A DNA stretch of 36,021 nucleotides, taken from the NCBI GenBank assembly GCA_013361065.1, contig JABWAK010000018.1, positions 1 to 36,021 on the forward strand, read 5' to 3'. Of the stretch, positions 9,382 to 16,295 are shown one piece after another. Below the pieces are notes generated by a model. It was not told the DNA's origin. It searched no databases and was given only the letters and a program-made list of their open reading frames with translations. This DNA is from Bacteroidota bacterium (GTDB lineage Bacteria > Bacteroidota > Ignavibacteria > UBA10030 > UBA8401). Position 1 is the stretch's first letter; each line of letters opens with the position of its first letter. A program made the translations under genes and the position numbers.

Positions 9382-10374
9382 ATGTTGAAACTGAATGAGT
9401 TAAAAGGTAATGCTAAACTGCTGCATGACCGTGCCTGTGCGAGTCTGGTAGGACATGCCATCGGGGATTCATTCGGGGATATCGCCCGTTCACCCGATTA
9501 TCATCTGCAATACGGTATTACAATGGATTTCACGTCCAAGCCGGCTCCCGGCACAGATGACACGGAATTCGCTCTACTAACCGCTCAGACCCTGATCAAA
9601 GGGAAAGGTGTTCTGACCGATGCACTGGTCCTGGATGCCTGGAAAACCCATGTGCTTCCCCTGTCCGAACTGAAAAGAGGCGGTGCCAGTGAACGGGAAG
9701 CGGCGGCCAACATACGGCGGGGAGTGCTGCCTCCGCTTTCAGGCATTTATAATTCCCATTACATGAGCGATGGCGCCGCAATGAGGGTAACTCCCATCGG
9801 TATCGCCTGTGCCGGGGATCCGGCCAGGGCGGCCGCGCTGGCGAATGTGGATGCCAGGATCAGCCATTCACGGGACGGGCTCTGGTCCGCGCAGTCCGTT
9901 GCCGTTGCTGTTGCCGTGGCCATGGCGGGCGGAACTGTGGATGAGATCTGCACCGAAGCCATCAACATCACGCCAGCCGATTCGTGGATGCGGTTCACGT
10001 TCAACCGTGCATTCGATGTCATCAAAGAGAAGAAGACGCTGGAAGATTGCTGGAAACCGCTGCATGATGTGCTCTGGACGGAGTACAAATCGGTCTCCCC
10101 GGAAGCGGTCGCATCCGCACTCGCCATCTTCAAACTGACGGAGGGCGATTTCAAGCGCGGGATCATCTACAGCGGCAATTTCGGACGGGATGCCGATACG
10201 ATCTCAGCGATCGTCGGCGCGATGAGCGGTGCGATGAACGGAATGAGCGCCATCCCCCCGGAATGGGTGGAAAAGGTCCGGCTGACGACCGGTGTCTGTC
10301 TGCCCTTCACGAAAGGGATGGACCTCTTCGATGTTGCGGACCAACTCTCACAACTGATCGGACTGGAATCGTGA
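9382..10374 (+). CDS. ADP-ribosylglycohydrolase family protein, copy 4
   Basis: 330 residues, close in plan to copy 1. Metal signatures are TDDTE (Asp 59, Asp 60) and GRDADT (Asp 270, Asp 272, Thr 273). The central YMSDGAAMRVTPIGIA and RISHSRDGLWSAQSVAVAVAVAMAGG are well kept. I start it at ATG 9382 because AAAAGGG lies five bases upstream; ATG 9367 and TTG 9358 are in frame but lack as good a site. A 34-base, AT-rich gap separates it from copy 3, the first break in the coupling chain, so it may have its own translation rate. Its stop overlaps the GTG of the citrate lyase gamma-beta gene, tying ARH and citrate lyase expression together. Confidence 0.9.
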   Translation: MLKLNELKGNAKLLHDRACASLVGHAIGDSFGDIARSPDYHLQYGITMDFTSKPAPGTDDTEFALLTAQTLIKGKGVLTDALVLDAWKTHVLPLSELKRGGASEREAAANIRRGVLPPLSGIYNSHYMSDGAAMRVTPIGIACAGDPARAAALANVDARISHSRDGLWSAQSVAVAVAVAMAGGTVDEICTEAINITPADSWMRFTFNRAFDVIKEKKTLEDCWKPLHDVLWTEYKSVSPEAVASALAIFKLTEGDFKRGIIYSGNFGRDADTISAIVGAMSGAMNGMSAIPPEWVEKVRLTTGVCLPFTKGMDLFDVADQLSQLIGLES

Positions 10375-11567
10375 CCACAACCGTTCGTCAAATATCGGGT
10401 GCGGCCGGAAGGAATGGCGCCGATGTCCGTTCGGATTGCCATGTGATGGTCTCACTGACGACCAGAGGCGGTATCCGCATCGGTCTGAAGAGTAAAGTGG
10501 AAGCATTGTACGGTGCTTCCATCCGCGGACAGGTTATCGGGATGCTGGAACACTTCGGCATCCGGAATGCCGAAGTGACGGTGACGGACCAGGGGGCAGT
10601 TCCCTTCGTCATCGCTGCGCGGTTGGAGACGGCGCTGCTCCGGTGCGGCATCGAACGTTCCGAACAAACGGCTGAAGGGATATCAAAGAAAGTTCCTGTG
10701 AGTAAGAAGGAACGTTTCCGTCGTACCAGACTCTATCTGCCGGGGAATGAACCGCATTATTTTCTGAATGCCGGACTTCACAAGCCGGACGGCATCATTC
10801 TGGACCTGGAGGACAGTGTTGCTCCCTCCGAGAAAGAGGCGGCACGGATGCTTGTCCGCAACGCATTGCTGAACGTAGACTTCGGCGCTGCGGAACGGAT
10901 GGTCCGTATCAACCAGCTGCCGCTCGGGATCGACGATCTGCAGGCGGTCATACCGGCCGGTGTGCAGACGATCCTCGTTCCGAAATGCGAATCAGCGGAT
11001 CAGCTCCGTGCTATCGATGCAGAGATCGACCGGATCTGTCAGCAGTACTCTATGAAGCGGACCGTGCTGCTGCTCCCCATCATTGAAAGTGCGCTGGGAG
11101 TGGTCCGGGCATTCGAGATCGCGGCAGCAAGTCCGTGGAACTGCGCTCTGGCGATCGGTCTCGAGGATTATACGGCCGATATCGGTGCGGAACGGACGGC
11201 GGAAGGCCGTGAGAGTCTTTTTGCCCGCAGCACGGTCATCAATGCTGCCAAAGCGGCCGGCATCCAGGCGCTCGATTCAGTCTATTCGAACGTAAGTGAT
11301 GATGCTGGGCTTCGCGCAAGCGTGACGGAAGCGAAAGCGCTCGGCTTTGAAGGGAAAGGATGCATCCATCCGCGGCAGATCGCTATCGTCCACGAAGCGT
11401 TGGCGCCGACGGAGAAGGAGATCGAATATGCGCGCAAGGTCGTCGATGCATTCCATGAAGCGAAGAAGAACGGCTCCGGCGTGGTCGCACTCGGGTCGAA
11501 GATGATCGATGCTCCGGTGGTGAAACGCGCCGAACGGATCCTTGCACAGGTGAACGGACGCCGGTGA
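10371..11567 (+). CDS. citDE: Citrate lyase gamma-beta fusion (acyl carrier CitD fused to CitE)
   Basis: 398 residues with a GTG start overlapping the previous stop (GTGA). Residues 1 to about 105 are a CitD-like acyl carrier: GADVRSDCHVMVSL aligns with the region where the phosphoribosyl-dephospho-CoA group is attached to Ser in known CitD, and GAVPFVIAARLETALLR matches its C-terminal helix. A Lys-rich linker follows. Residues about 115-398 are the beta subunit CitE, the citryl-ACP lyase (FRRTRLYLPGNEPHYF, DGIILDLEDSVAPSEK, VLLLPIIESALGVVRAFEIA, GFEGKGCIHPRQI). CitE splits citryl-thioester to oxaloacetate and acetyl-thioester. CitD and CitE are normally separate chains, so the fusion is notable. 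CitC, CitX and CitG are not in the window. Confidence 0.9.
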   Translation: MTTTVRQISGAAGRNGADVRSDCHVMVSLTTRGGIRIGLKSKVEALYGASIRGQVIGMLEHFGIRNAEVTVTDQGAVPFVIAARLETALLRCGIERSEQTAEGISKKVPVSKKERFRRTRLYLPGNEPHYFLNAGLHKPDGIILDLEDSVAPSEKEAARMLVRNALLNVDFGAAERMVRINQLPLGIDDLQAVIPAGVQTILVPKCESADQLRAIDAEIDRICQQYSMKRTVLLLPIIESALGVVRAFEIAAASPWNCALAIGLEDYTADIGAERTAEGRESLFARSTVINAAKAAGIQALDSVYSNVSDDAGLRASVTEAKALGFEGKGCIHPRQIAIVHEALAPTEKEIEYARKVVDAFHEAKKNGSGVVALGSKMIDAPVVKRAERILAQVNGRR

Positions 11568-11615
11568 TCACCGAATTTTTATCAGGACAGTCAGTATCAG
11601 ATCGAGAGTGAACGC

Positions 11616-13184
11616 ATGGCAACGAAAGCAGTAAAGATGGTGAAGAATGCAGCAGGACGACTCGTGCCGACCGTCGTGAACGATGTTCCGTTCGCTCCGT
11701 TCAGCGGGGTCGGTGCAAAGGAACCGAAACGCGTGATGGCCGCTCCGCCGGTCCGCAGCTGCACCGAGTTCCCGGCGGACGGGAACAAGCTCGTGAAGGA
11801 TCTGAAAACGGCACTGCAGAACGCCGGACTCAGGAACGGCATGACCATCTCTACCCACCACCATCTGCGCAACGGCGACGCACTGACGAACATGCTGTTC
11901 GACACCATCCACGCCATGGGGATCACAGGGATCCGCTGGTATCCCAGCGCATCGTTCCCGTGCCATGAATACCTCATCAAGTATTTGCAGGACGGTACCA
12001 TTCACCACATTGAAGGGAGCATGAACGGACCGCTCGGACGTTTCGCTTCCGAAGGGAAGATGAAAGGGACCGGTGTGCTCCGTTCCCACGGAGGACGATA
12101 CCGCGCCATTCAGGACGGGGAAGTGCATATCGATATCGCTGTGATCGCCGCACCGACCGCAGATCCGTTCGGCAATGCGAACGGCGTCACCGGCCGCTCC
12201 GCCTGTGGTCCGCTCGGCTTCGCTCTCGGCGATTCCGAATATGCTGATTCCGTCATAGTCGTGACCGACAATCTTGTTCCGTTCCCGTGCGTTCCATGGC
12301 ACATCCAGGGGAACAATGTGGACCATGTTGTAGCCGTCGATTCGCTCGGGGATCCCTCAAAGATCGTCTCCGGCAAAACGCAGGTCACGAAGAGTCCGGA
12401 CCGGATCCTGATCGCGCAGTATATCGCACAGTTCGTGGAGGAGGCCGGCATCATGCAGAACGGCTTCTCGTTCCAGGCCGGCGCTGGCGGGATCAATCTC
12501 GCGTTCCTGCTGCAGTTGAAGGAGCGGATGAAGAAGAACGGCGTCAAAGCGCGGTTCATCCGCGGCGGCAGCACGCAGTATCTTACCGAGATGCTGCAGG
12601 AAGGTCTGACCGATTACATTTTGGACGGACAAGCATTCGACATGGAAGGGGTCCGCTCACTGCGCGACAATCCCAACCATGTCAGCACCAGTCCCTTCAC
12701 CAGCTACAGCCACCACAGCAAAGGGAATTTCGCATCGATGCTGGATGTCGTCGTGCTCGGAGCGACGGAGGTCGATCTGCAGTTCAACGCCAATGTGGTC
12801 ACGCACTCGGATGGCCTTCTGCTCCATGGCATCGGCGGCTGGCAGGATTGTCTCGCCGGGAAATGCGTCATCCTCGCCGTTCCGTCCTTCCGCGACCGTG
12901 TTCCGATCATCGTGGACCGTGTGACAACCCTCTGCGGTCCCGGTGAGCTGATCGACGTGGTGGTCACCGAACGCGGTATCGCGATCAACCCGCGCCGCAA
13001 GGACCTGATCAGGAAGCTTTCCGGCAGCGCATTGCCGATCCGCACGATCGCAGAGATCCAGAAGGAAGTGGAAGGGATCTGCGGAGGGAAACCGCAGCGT
13101 CCGGAACTCTCCGTATCGGAGGTGGTGGCGGTCGTGCAATGGGTCGACGGGACGATCATCGATTCCATTTATAAGGTGAAATAG
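11616..13184 (+). CDS. citF: Citrate lyase alpha subunit (citrate:acetyl-ACP transferase)
   Basis: 522 residues, the usual CitF length. It exchanges the acetyl group on the carrier protein for citrate, making citryl-ACP, and belongs to the CoA-transferase-like fold. Recognisable text includes RNGMTISTHHHLRNGD near the start, HIEGSMNGPLG, VTGRSACGPLGFALGDSEYAD, NGFSFQAGAGGINLAFL, and FNANVVTHSDGLLLHGIGGWQDCLAGK. A GAGAG sequence about nine bases before the ATG is the likely ribosome site; the gap to the upstream gene is 48 bases. With the gamma-beta fusion it would form a complete cytoplasmic citrate lyase. It is the last gene of the long operon and is followed by palindromes and a terminator. 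Confidence 0.94.
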   Translation: MATKAVKMVKNAAGRLVPTVVNDVPFAPFSGVGAKEPKRVMAAPPVRSCTEFPADGNKLVKDLKTALQNAGLRNGMTISTHHHLRNGDALTNMLFDTIHAMGITGIRWYPSASFPCHEYLIKYLQDGTIHHIEGSMNGPLGRFASEGKMKGTGVLRSHGGRYRAIQDGEVHIDIAVIAAPTADPFGNANGVTGRSACGPLGFALGDSEYADSVIVVTDNLVPFPCVPWHIQGNNVDHVVAVDSLGDPSKIVSGKTQVTKSPDRILIAQYIAQFVEEAGIMQNGFSFQAGAGGINLAFLLQLKERMKKNGVKARFIRGGSTQYLTEMLQEGLTDYILDGQAFDMEGVRSLRDNPNHVSTSPFTSYSHHSKGNFASMLDVVVLGATEVDLQFNANVVTHSDGLLLHGIGGWQDCLAGKCVILAVPSFRDRVPIIVDRVTTLCGPGELIDVVVTERGIAINPRRKDLIRKLSGSALPIRTIAEIQKEVEGICGGKPQRPELSVSEVVAVVQWVDGTIIDSIYKVK

Positions 13185-13223
13185 CAAAAATCCCTCACGC
13201 AAAACTGTAAGGATCTGAATGTT

Positions 13224-13245
13224 GATCGACTCTCCAGAGTCGATC
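13224..13245. repeat. Perfect 10-bp-arm palindrome
   Basis: GATCGACTCT, two bases, then AGAGTCGATC, a perfect inverted repeat starting 39 bases after the citF stop. There is no T-run after it, so it is not a standard terminator by itself. It is followed by two more short palindromes and then a terminator. It could be part of a REP-like element or a processing site. Confidence 0.75.
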
Positions 13246-13252
13246 TATGAAA

Positions 13253-13300
13253 ACCCTGCGAAGGGTGAAAGAAAAATGGTGTAGCAACCTTCGCAAGGTT
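13253..13300. repeat. Two related short hairpins (ACCCT-GCGA-AGGGT and AACCTT-CGC-AAGGTT)
   Basis: The first covers 13253-13266 and the second 13286-13300, separated by a purine-rich stretch. Their centres are near reverse complements of each other (TGCGAAGG and CCTTCGCA), so the pair could also fold as one longer imperfect stem. This layout, with the preceding palindrome, is what bacterial REP/BIME-type repeats look like. Whether they recur in the genome cannot be seen here. Confidence 0.6.
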
Positions 13301-13329
13301 CCCCCAACCTGGTACCCGATTGGTTCATC

Positions 13330-13359
13330 AAGACACCCATACTACAGTATGTGTCTTTT
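13330..13359 (+). terminator. Rho-independent terminator of the long operon
   Basis: AAGACAC-CC-ATAC pairs with GTAT-GTGTCTT around a short loop (a stem with a two-base bulge), followed by TTTTG. It lies 146 bases after the citF stop and before the exonuclease gene on the same strand. This is the most likely end of the transcript that starts left of the window. Confidence 0.7.
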
Positions 13360-13431
13360 GTGATGACATATAGTTCGCTATGTTTTCTCAGAGATTCTGT
13401 ATCCCAGTGTTAAAAAACCGAAAGCGCGTTC

Positions 13432-13454
13432 CCTGAATTTGTCGTACATTCAGG
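13432..13454 (+). promoter_or_regulatory. 7-bp inverted repeat immediately before an exonuclease start codon
   Basis: CCTGAAT, nine bases, ATTCAGG; the right arm ends one base before ATG 13456. The only purine-rich element near the start codon (CAGG) is inside the right arm, so the stem would hide the ribosome site in mRNA, or the DNA palindrome could be an operator. No other Shine-Dalgarno sequence is visible. Confidence 0.45.
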
Positions 13455-13455
13455 C

Positions 13456-13959
13456 ATGAACTTTCTCGCCATCGACTTCGAGACCGCCAACCGATACCCC
13501 AACAGCGCCTGTTCCGTCGGACTCGTCCGGGTTACGGACGGCACCATCAGCAAAAAGAAGACCTTCCTGATCAAACCGCCGTACGAATACTTCGAGTTCA
13601 CCCATATCCACAACATCTCCTGGAGTGATGTGAAGAAGAAGCCGACGTTCAAGGAACTCTGGCCGAAGTTGGAGGCATTCTTTGCCGGTGTCGATTTCGT
13701 AGTGGCACATAATGCGCCCTTCGACAGGAGGGTGCTGGAGAATTGTTGTTCCACCTACGGCATCGCAGCGCCGGATGTGGAATTCCGTTGCACCGTACGG
13801 CTGTCACGGTCTGTTTTAAAGATCAAACCGGCGAATCTGGCGAATGTCTGCAGGGAGTTGTTCATCCCGCTGGAACATCATGAAGCGGGGTCGGATGCGG
13901 AAGCGTGTGCAAGGATCATGATCGAGGTACTGCAGCGGCAGAGCGGAAGGGAAACATAG
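13456..13959 (+). CDS. DEDDh 3'-5' exonuclease, DnaQ/RNase T superfamily
   Basis: 167 residues, a single exonuclease domain with no polymerase or other fused part. The four catalytic acids and the general base are visible: DFE (Asp 7, Glu 9), the Asp of HNAPFD (about residue 93), and HHEAGSDAEA (His and Asp about 144-150). It should trim DNA or RNA 3' ends in the cytoplasm. The domain resembles stand-alone DnaQ-like proteins rather than the epsilon subunit proper. The ATG is kept because MNFLAIDFETAN is the canonical start of this group. It is a lone gene between a terminator and a convergent lipoprotein gene. Confidence 0.92.
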   Translation: MNFLAIDFETANRYPNSACSVGLVRVTDGTISKKKTFLIKPPYEYFEFTHIHNISWSDVKKKPTFKELWPKLEAFFAGVDFVVAHNAPFDRRVLENCCSTYGIAAPDVEFRCTVRLSRSVLKIKPANLANVCRELFIPLEHHEAGSDAEACARIMIEVLQRQSGRET

Positions 13960-13969
13960 GGTAAAACGG

Positions 13970-13999
13970 CGAACGCCATACAACACTGTATGGCGTTCG
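13970..13999. terminator. Bidirectional terminator between convergent genes
   Basis: A perfect 13-bp stem, CGAACGCCATACA pairing with TGTATGGCGTTCG around the loop ACAC, lying between the stop of the exonuclease gene (13959) and the stop of the minus-strand lipoprotein gene (14027). The stem is strong but the flanking T-runs are short, so it is called from position and stem strength. Confidence 0.8.
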
Positions 14000-14026
14000 T
14001 GTGTTACAGGGATGGATGTCGAACCG

Positions 14027-14755
14027 TCAGAACGTTCCCTGTTCCGTCACGACACCTGCTTCGTTGTAGATCTTGTAGGAACCGGTGCCGTCAGGATTCC
14101 ACAACAATTCCATGCGTTTATAGAGGGCGGTTGTGCCTTTTTCGAAGGTGGTGAGACTGCCGGAGCCGTTCGGATTGTTCACGATATCCACCTGGGAAAT
14201 GATCGTTCCCTTTTCATAGAACGACATGCTGCCGGATTCAACACCTGCAGCATTCGTCGCCCAGTTCATATCCAGGATCGGCGTCGAAGAGTTGTAATCA
14301 TGCATCCGCCACGTGCCGGTCTTACCGTCTGCACTGGAGGTCCCTTCGAATGCTTTCCAATTGTTCACTGTTACTGTCGTATCGTCGTCCACATACTGGC
14401 CGTTCATCACGATGCTCCAGGTGTAGGACCCGTCGCTGAGCAGCGTGGTGGTGACCGTCACCGTGAGGCCGTTCGAGGTCTCGGAATAGGTCCAGACATT
14501 GCCGTTCTGCGTACCGGGAAGTGTTGCGAATGACTTGAACATCTCGCCATACACATTGAAGAACGATGAACTGAACTTCGCCTGCTGGACGAATTCGTTG
14601 TTGGAGGTGGTGTTCGGACCTGAGAACGATGCCTGCGGCACGGTCGGTTTCTTCGGGGTGCTGGACGTAGGGGAATCCTCTTCCGAACAGCCGGCGAGAC
14701 CGAGGGCCAGGATGACGACCGCGGCGGTGAGAAAACGGTAGATGGAATGTTTCAT
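14027..14755 (-). CDS. Lipoprotein of unknown function
   Basis: 242 residues. A classic lipoprotein signal is visible: a basic start, a hydrophobic stretch, and the lipobox LAGC with Cys 23, followed by SEEDSPTSSTPKKP, a flexible acidic and Ser/Thr/Pro linker. The mature part is rich in Thr, Ser, Asn, Gly and aromatic residues and probably all-beta. Its last 70 residues carry two similar units (NNPNGSGSLTTFEKG and WNPDGTGSYKIYNEAG) that resemble MORN-type or 'toxin-antitoxin MORN-like' strands. No enzyme motif is seen. It should sit on the periplasmic face of the inner or outer membrane. An AAGGAG sequence lies eight bases before the ATG. It stands alone, divergent from the phosphatase gene. 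Confidence 0.85.
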   Translation of the reverse strand: MKHSIYRFLTAAVVILALGLAGCSEEDSPTSSTPKKPTVPQASFSGPNTTSNNEFVQQAKFSSSFFNVYGEMFKSFATLPGTQNGNVWTYSETSNGLTVTVTTTLLSDGSYTWSIVMNGQYVDDDTTVTVNNWKAFEGTSSADGKTGTWRMHDYNSSTPILDMNWATNAAGVESGSMSFYEKGTIISQVDIVNNPNGSGSLTTFEKGTTALYKRMELLWNPDGTGSYKIYNEAGVVTEQGTF

Positions 14756-14918
14756 GGGTTGTGCTCCTTGTTAGATAAGGGAAGGTGATGCTGTATTCGG
14801 CAGCCAACATACAGAACAACGCAGAAAGAAACAATGCACTGTATCACAACTGCGGAACAATCTTACGCAAGTTTTCCGTATATTGTTGCAGATAACTCAC
14901 TCCGGATTAAGGGCCCCT

Positions 14919-16148
14919 ATGAATCAGCGCTCACTCTATAAAACGATCGAAAGTTTCGACAGCAAGAAATTCGCCTCCACCGAGGAGATGCTCACGCATG
15001 TACTCCATCAGATCGTGGCGAACGACCGGATCGAGATCAAAGGGGGAAGGGTCTGGAAGCTGGATGCCGTGAAGATGAGTTACGAGGTGATCGCGCAGCA
15101 GGGCGAGGTGGAGAAGATCAAGCCGCATTTCACCCTGAAGGTGGATGAATACAAGATGTTCCGCCAGATCGCTGTCCACCGGACGGTGGTCGCGAAGGAG
15201 ACCAACGAGTACCTGAAAAGCAAAGGGATCCTGAAATACTCGGCGACCGGCGTCGGGGAACTGGTGACGGTGAAAGGGACGCAGCTCTATCCGTACATCC
15301 TCTCCTTCAACACCGATGTGCAGCATGACCATGTGGCGCCGACGCTGAATATCATCAGTCTGGCGGTCTCCTCCATGGTAAAGAACCGGAGGATCGAACG
15401 GAGCACGTCGCAGCTGCAGAAGGACCTGGACAAGGCGCGCGAGATCCAGCGGAGCATCCTGCCGGCGCATGAACTGCAGTTCCATAATTACGAGATGTTC
15501 GGCATCTCCATCGCGGACAGGATCGTGGGAGGGGATTTCTTCGATTATATCGTCAGTGAGGATAAGGACCGCGTCGGTATCGTCATCGGCGATGCGGCGA
15601 GCAAGGGGATCTCCGCTGCCGTGCAGGCGCTTTACGTCTCCGGCGCACTGCGGATGGGAGCGAGCTATCAGACGAAGATCAGCAACCTGATCCACAACAT
15701 CAACGACCTGGTCCACCATACGTTCACGGATGACCGGTTCCTGACCCTCTTCTATGCGGAACTGACGAACGACACCAAGGGACTCTGCGTCTATGTGAAC
15801 GCCGGACATGCAAGCCCCATCATCTTCCGCGCTGCCACCCGCACCACGGAGCTGCTCGAAGCGACCGGGAACATCATCGGTCCTTTCCCGAACCAGCTCT
15901 ACCGGAGCGAGGGGATCATGCTGGCGAAGGGGGATATCATGTTATTGTATACGGACGGTGTGTCGGAGGCGATGGACAATCTCGGCATCCAGTATTCCGA
16001 GAAACGGCTTGCCGCGAAACTGAACGAGTTCCGGAACGAGAAAGCGCAGAACATCGCCCGGCTGATCATCGAGGATGTGCAGATCCACAGCACGAAGGGG
16101 AAGTATTCGGACGATCAAACGATCGTGGTAGTGAAGCGAATTAAATAA
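14919..16148 (+). CDS. PP2C-type serine/threonine phosphatase, RsbU/SpoIIE family
   Basis: 409 residues. The ATG at 14919 has AAGGG seven bases upstream; an in-frame TTG at 14883 has none. Residues about 200-409 are the SpoIIE/RsbU phosphatase domain, opening with the helix DLDKAREIQRSILPAHE, then GGDFFDY and IGDAASKGISAA (metal-binding Asp), NAGHASPIIF, LLYTDGVSEAMD, and SDDQTIVVVKRI. The N-terminal 190 residues are soluble and not a sensor domain I can name. Such enzymes dephosphorylate anti-sigma-factor antagonists in partner-switch signalling. No STAS-domain or anti-sigma kinase gene is adjacent, so the partner is elsewhere. Confidence 0.92.
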   Translation: MNQRSLYKTIESFDSKKFASTEEMLTHVLHQIVANDRIEIKGGRVWKLDAVKMSYEVIAQQGEVEKIKPHFTLKVDEYKMFRQIAVHRTVVAKETNEYLKSKGILKYSATGVGELVTVKGTQLYPYILSFNTDVQHDHVAPTLNIISLAVSSMVKNRRIERSTSQLQKDLDKAREIQRSILPAHELQFHNYEMFGISIADRIVGGDFFDYIVSEDKDRVGIVIGDAASKGISAAVQALYVSGALRMGASYQTKISNLIHNINDLVHHTFTDDRFLTLFYAELTNDTKGLCVYVNAGHASPIIFRAATRTTELLEATGNIIGPFPNQLYRSEGIMLAKGDIMLLYTDGVSEAMDNLGIQYSEKRLAAKLNEFRNEKAQNIARLIIEDVQIHSTKGKYSDDQTIVVVKRIK

Positions 16149-16223
16149 CGAGAAGGAGATTGGAAAGTCAAAAGTAAAAAGTTAAAAGTGAGGGTGATGC
16201 ATCTGTGGTCAGTTTTTTGCTGT

Positions 16224-16230
16224 CAGTATT
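16224..16230. repeat. Target-site duplication, left copy (CAGTATT)
   Basis: CAGTATT directly abuts the left end of the insertion sequence and is repeated exactly at 17392-17398 after the right end. A perfect 7-bp duplication shows transposition to this site and suggests it is fairly recent. Confidence 0.92.
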
Positions 16231-16256
16231 TGTAATAGTTAGAATATCATCTGACA
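16231..16256 (+). repeat. Left terminal inverted repeat of the IS
   Basis: 26 bases starting TGTAATAGTT and ending ATCATCTGACA. The inner eleven bases match the right end exactly; the mismatches are in the outer half. Part of this end (TCATCTGACAC, 16247-16257) is also complementary to the transposase start region. Confidence 0.92.
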
Positions 16257-16295
16257 CATTACTAAATTCCTAAAACAAGGAGAGGTGTCAGATGA
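16247..16295 (+). promoter_or_regulatory. Internal 11-bp inverted repeat that covers the transposase start codon
   Basis: TCATCTGACAC (16247-16257) pairs perfectly with GTGTCAGATGA (16285-16295). The right arm includes the start ATG (16292-16294), and the 27-base loop includes the ribosome site AAGGAG (16277-16282). Only transcripts entering from outside the element would contain both arms, so read-through mRNA would be poorly translated. The same motif is the inner part of the terminal repeats and may also bind transposase. Confidence 0.6.
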
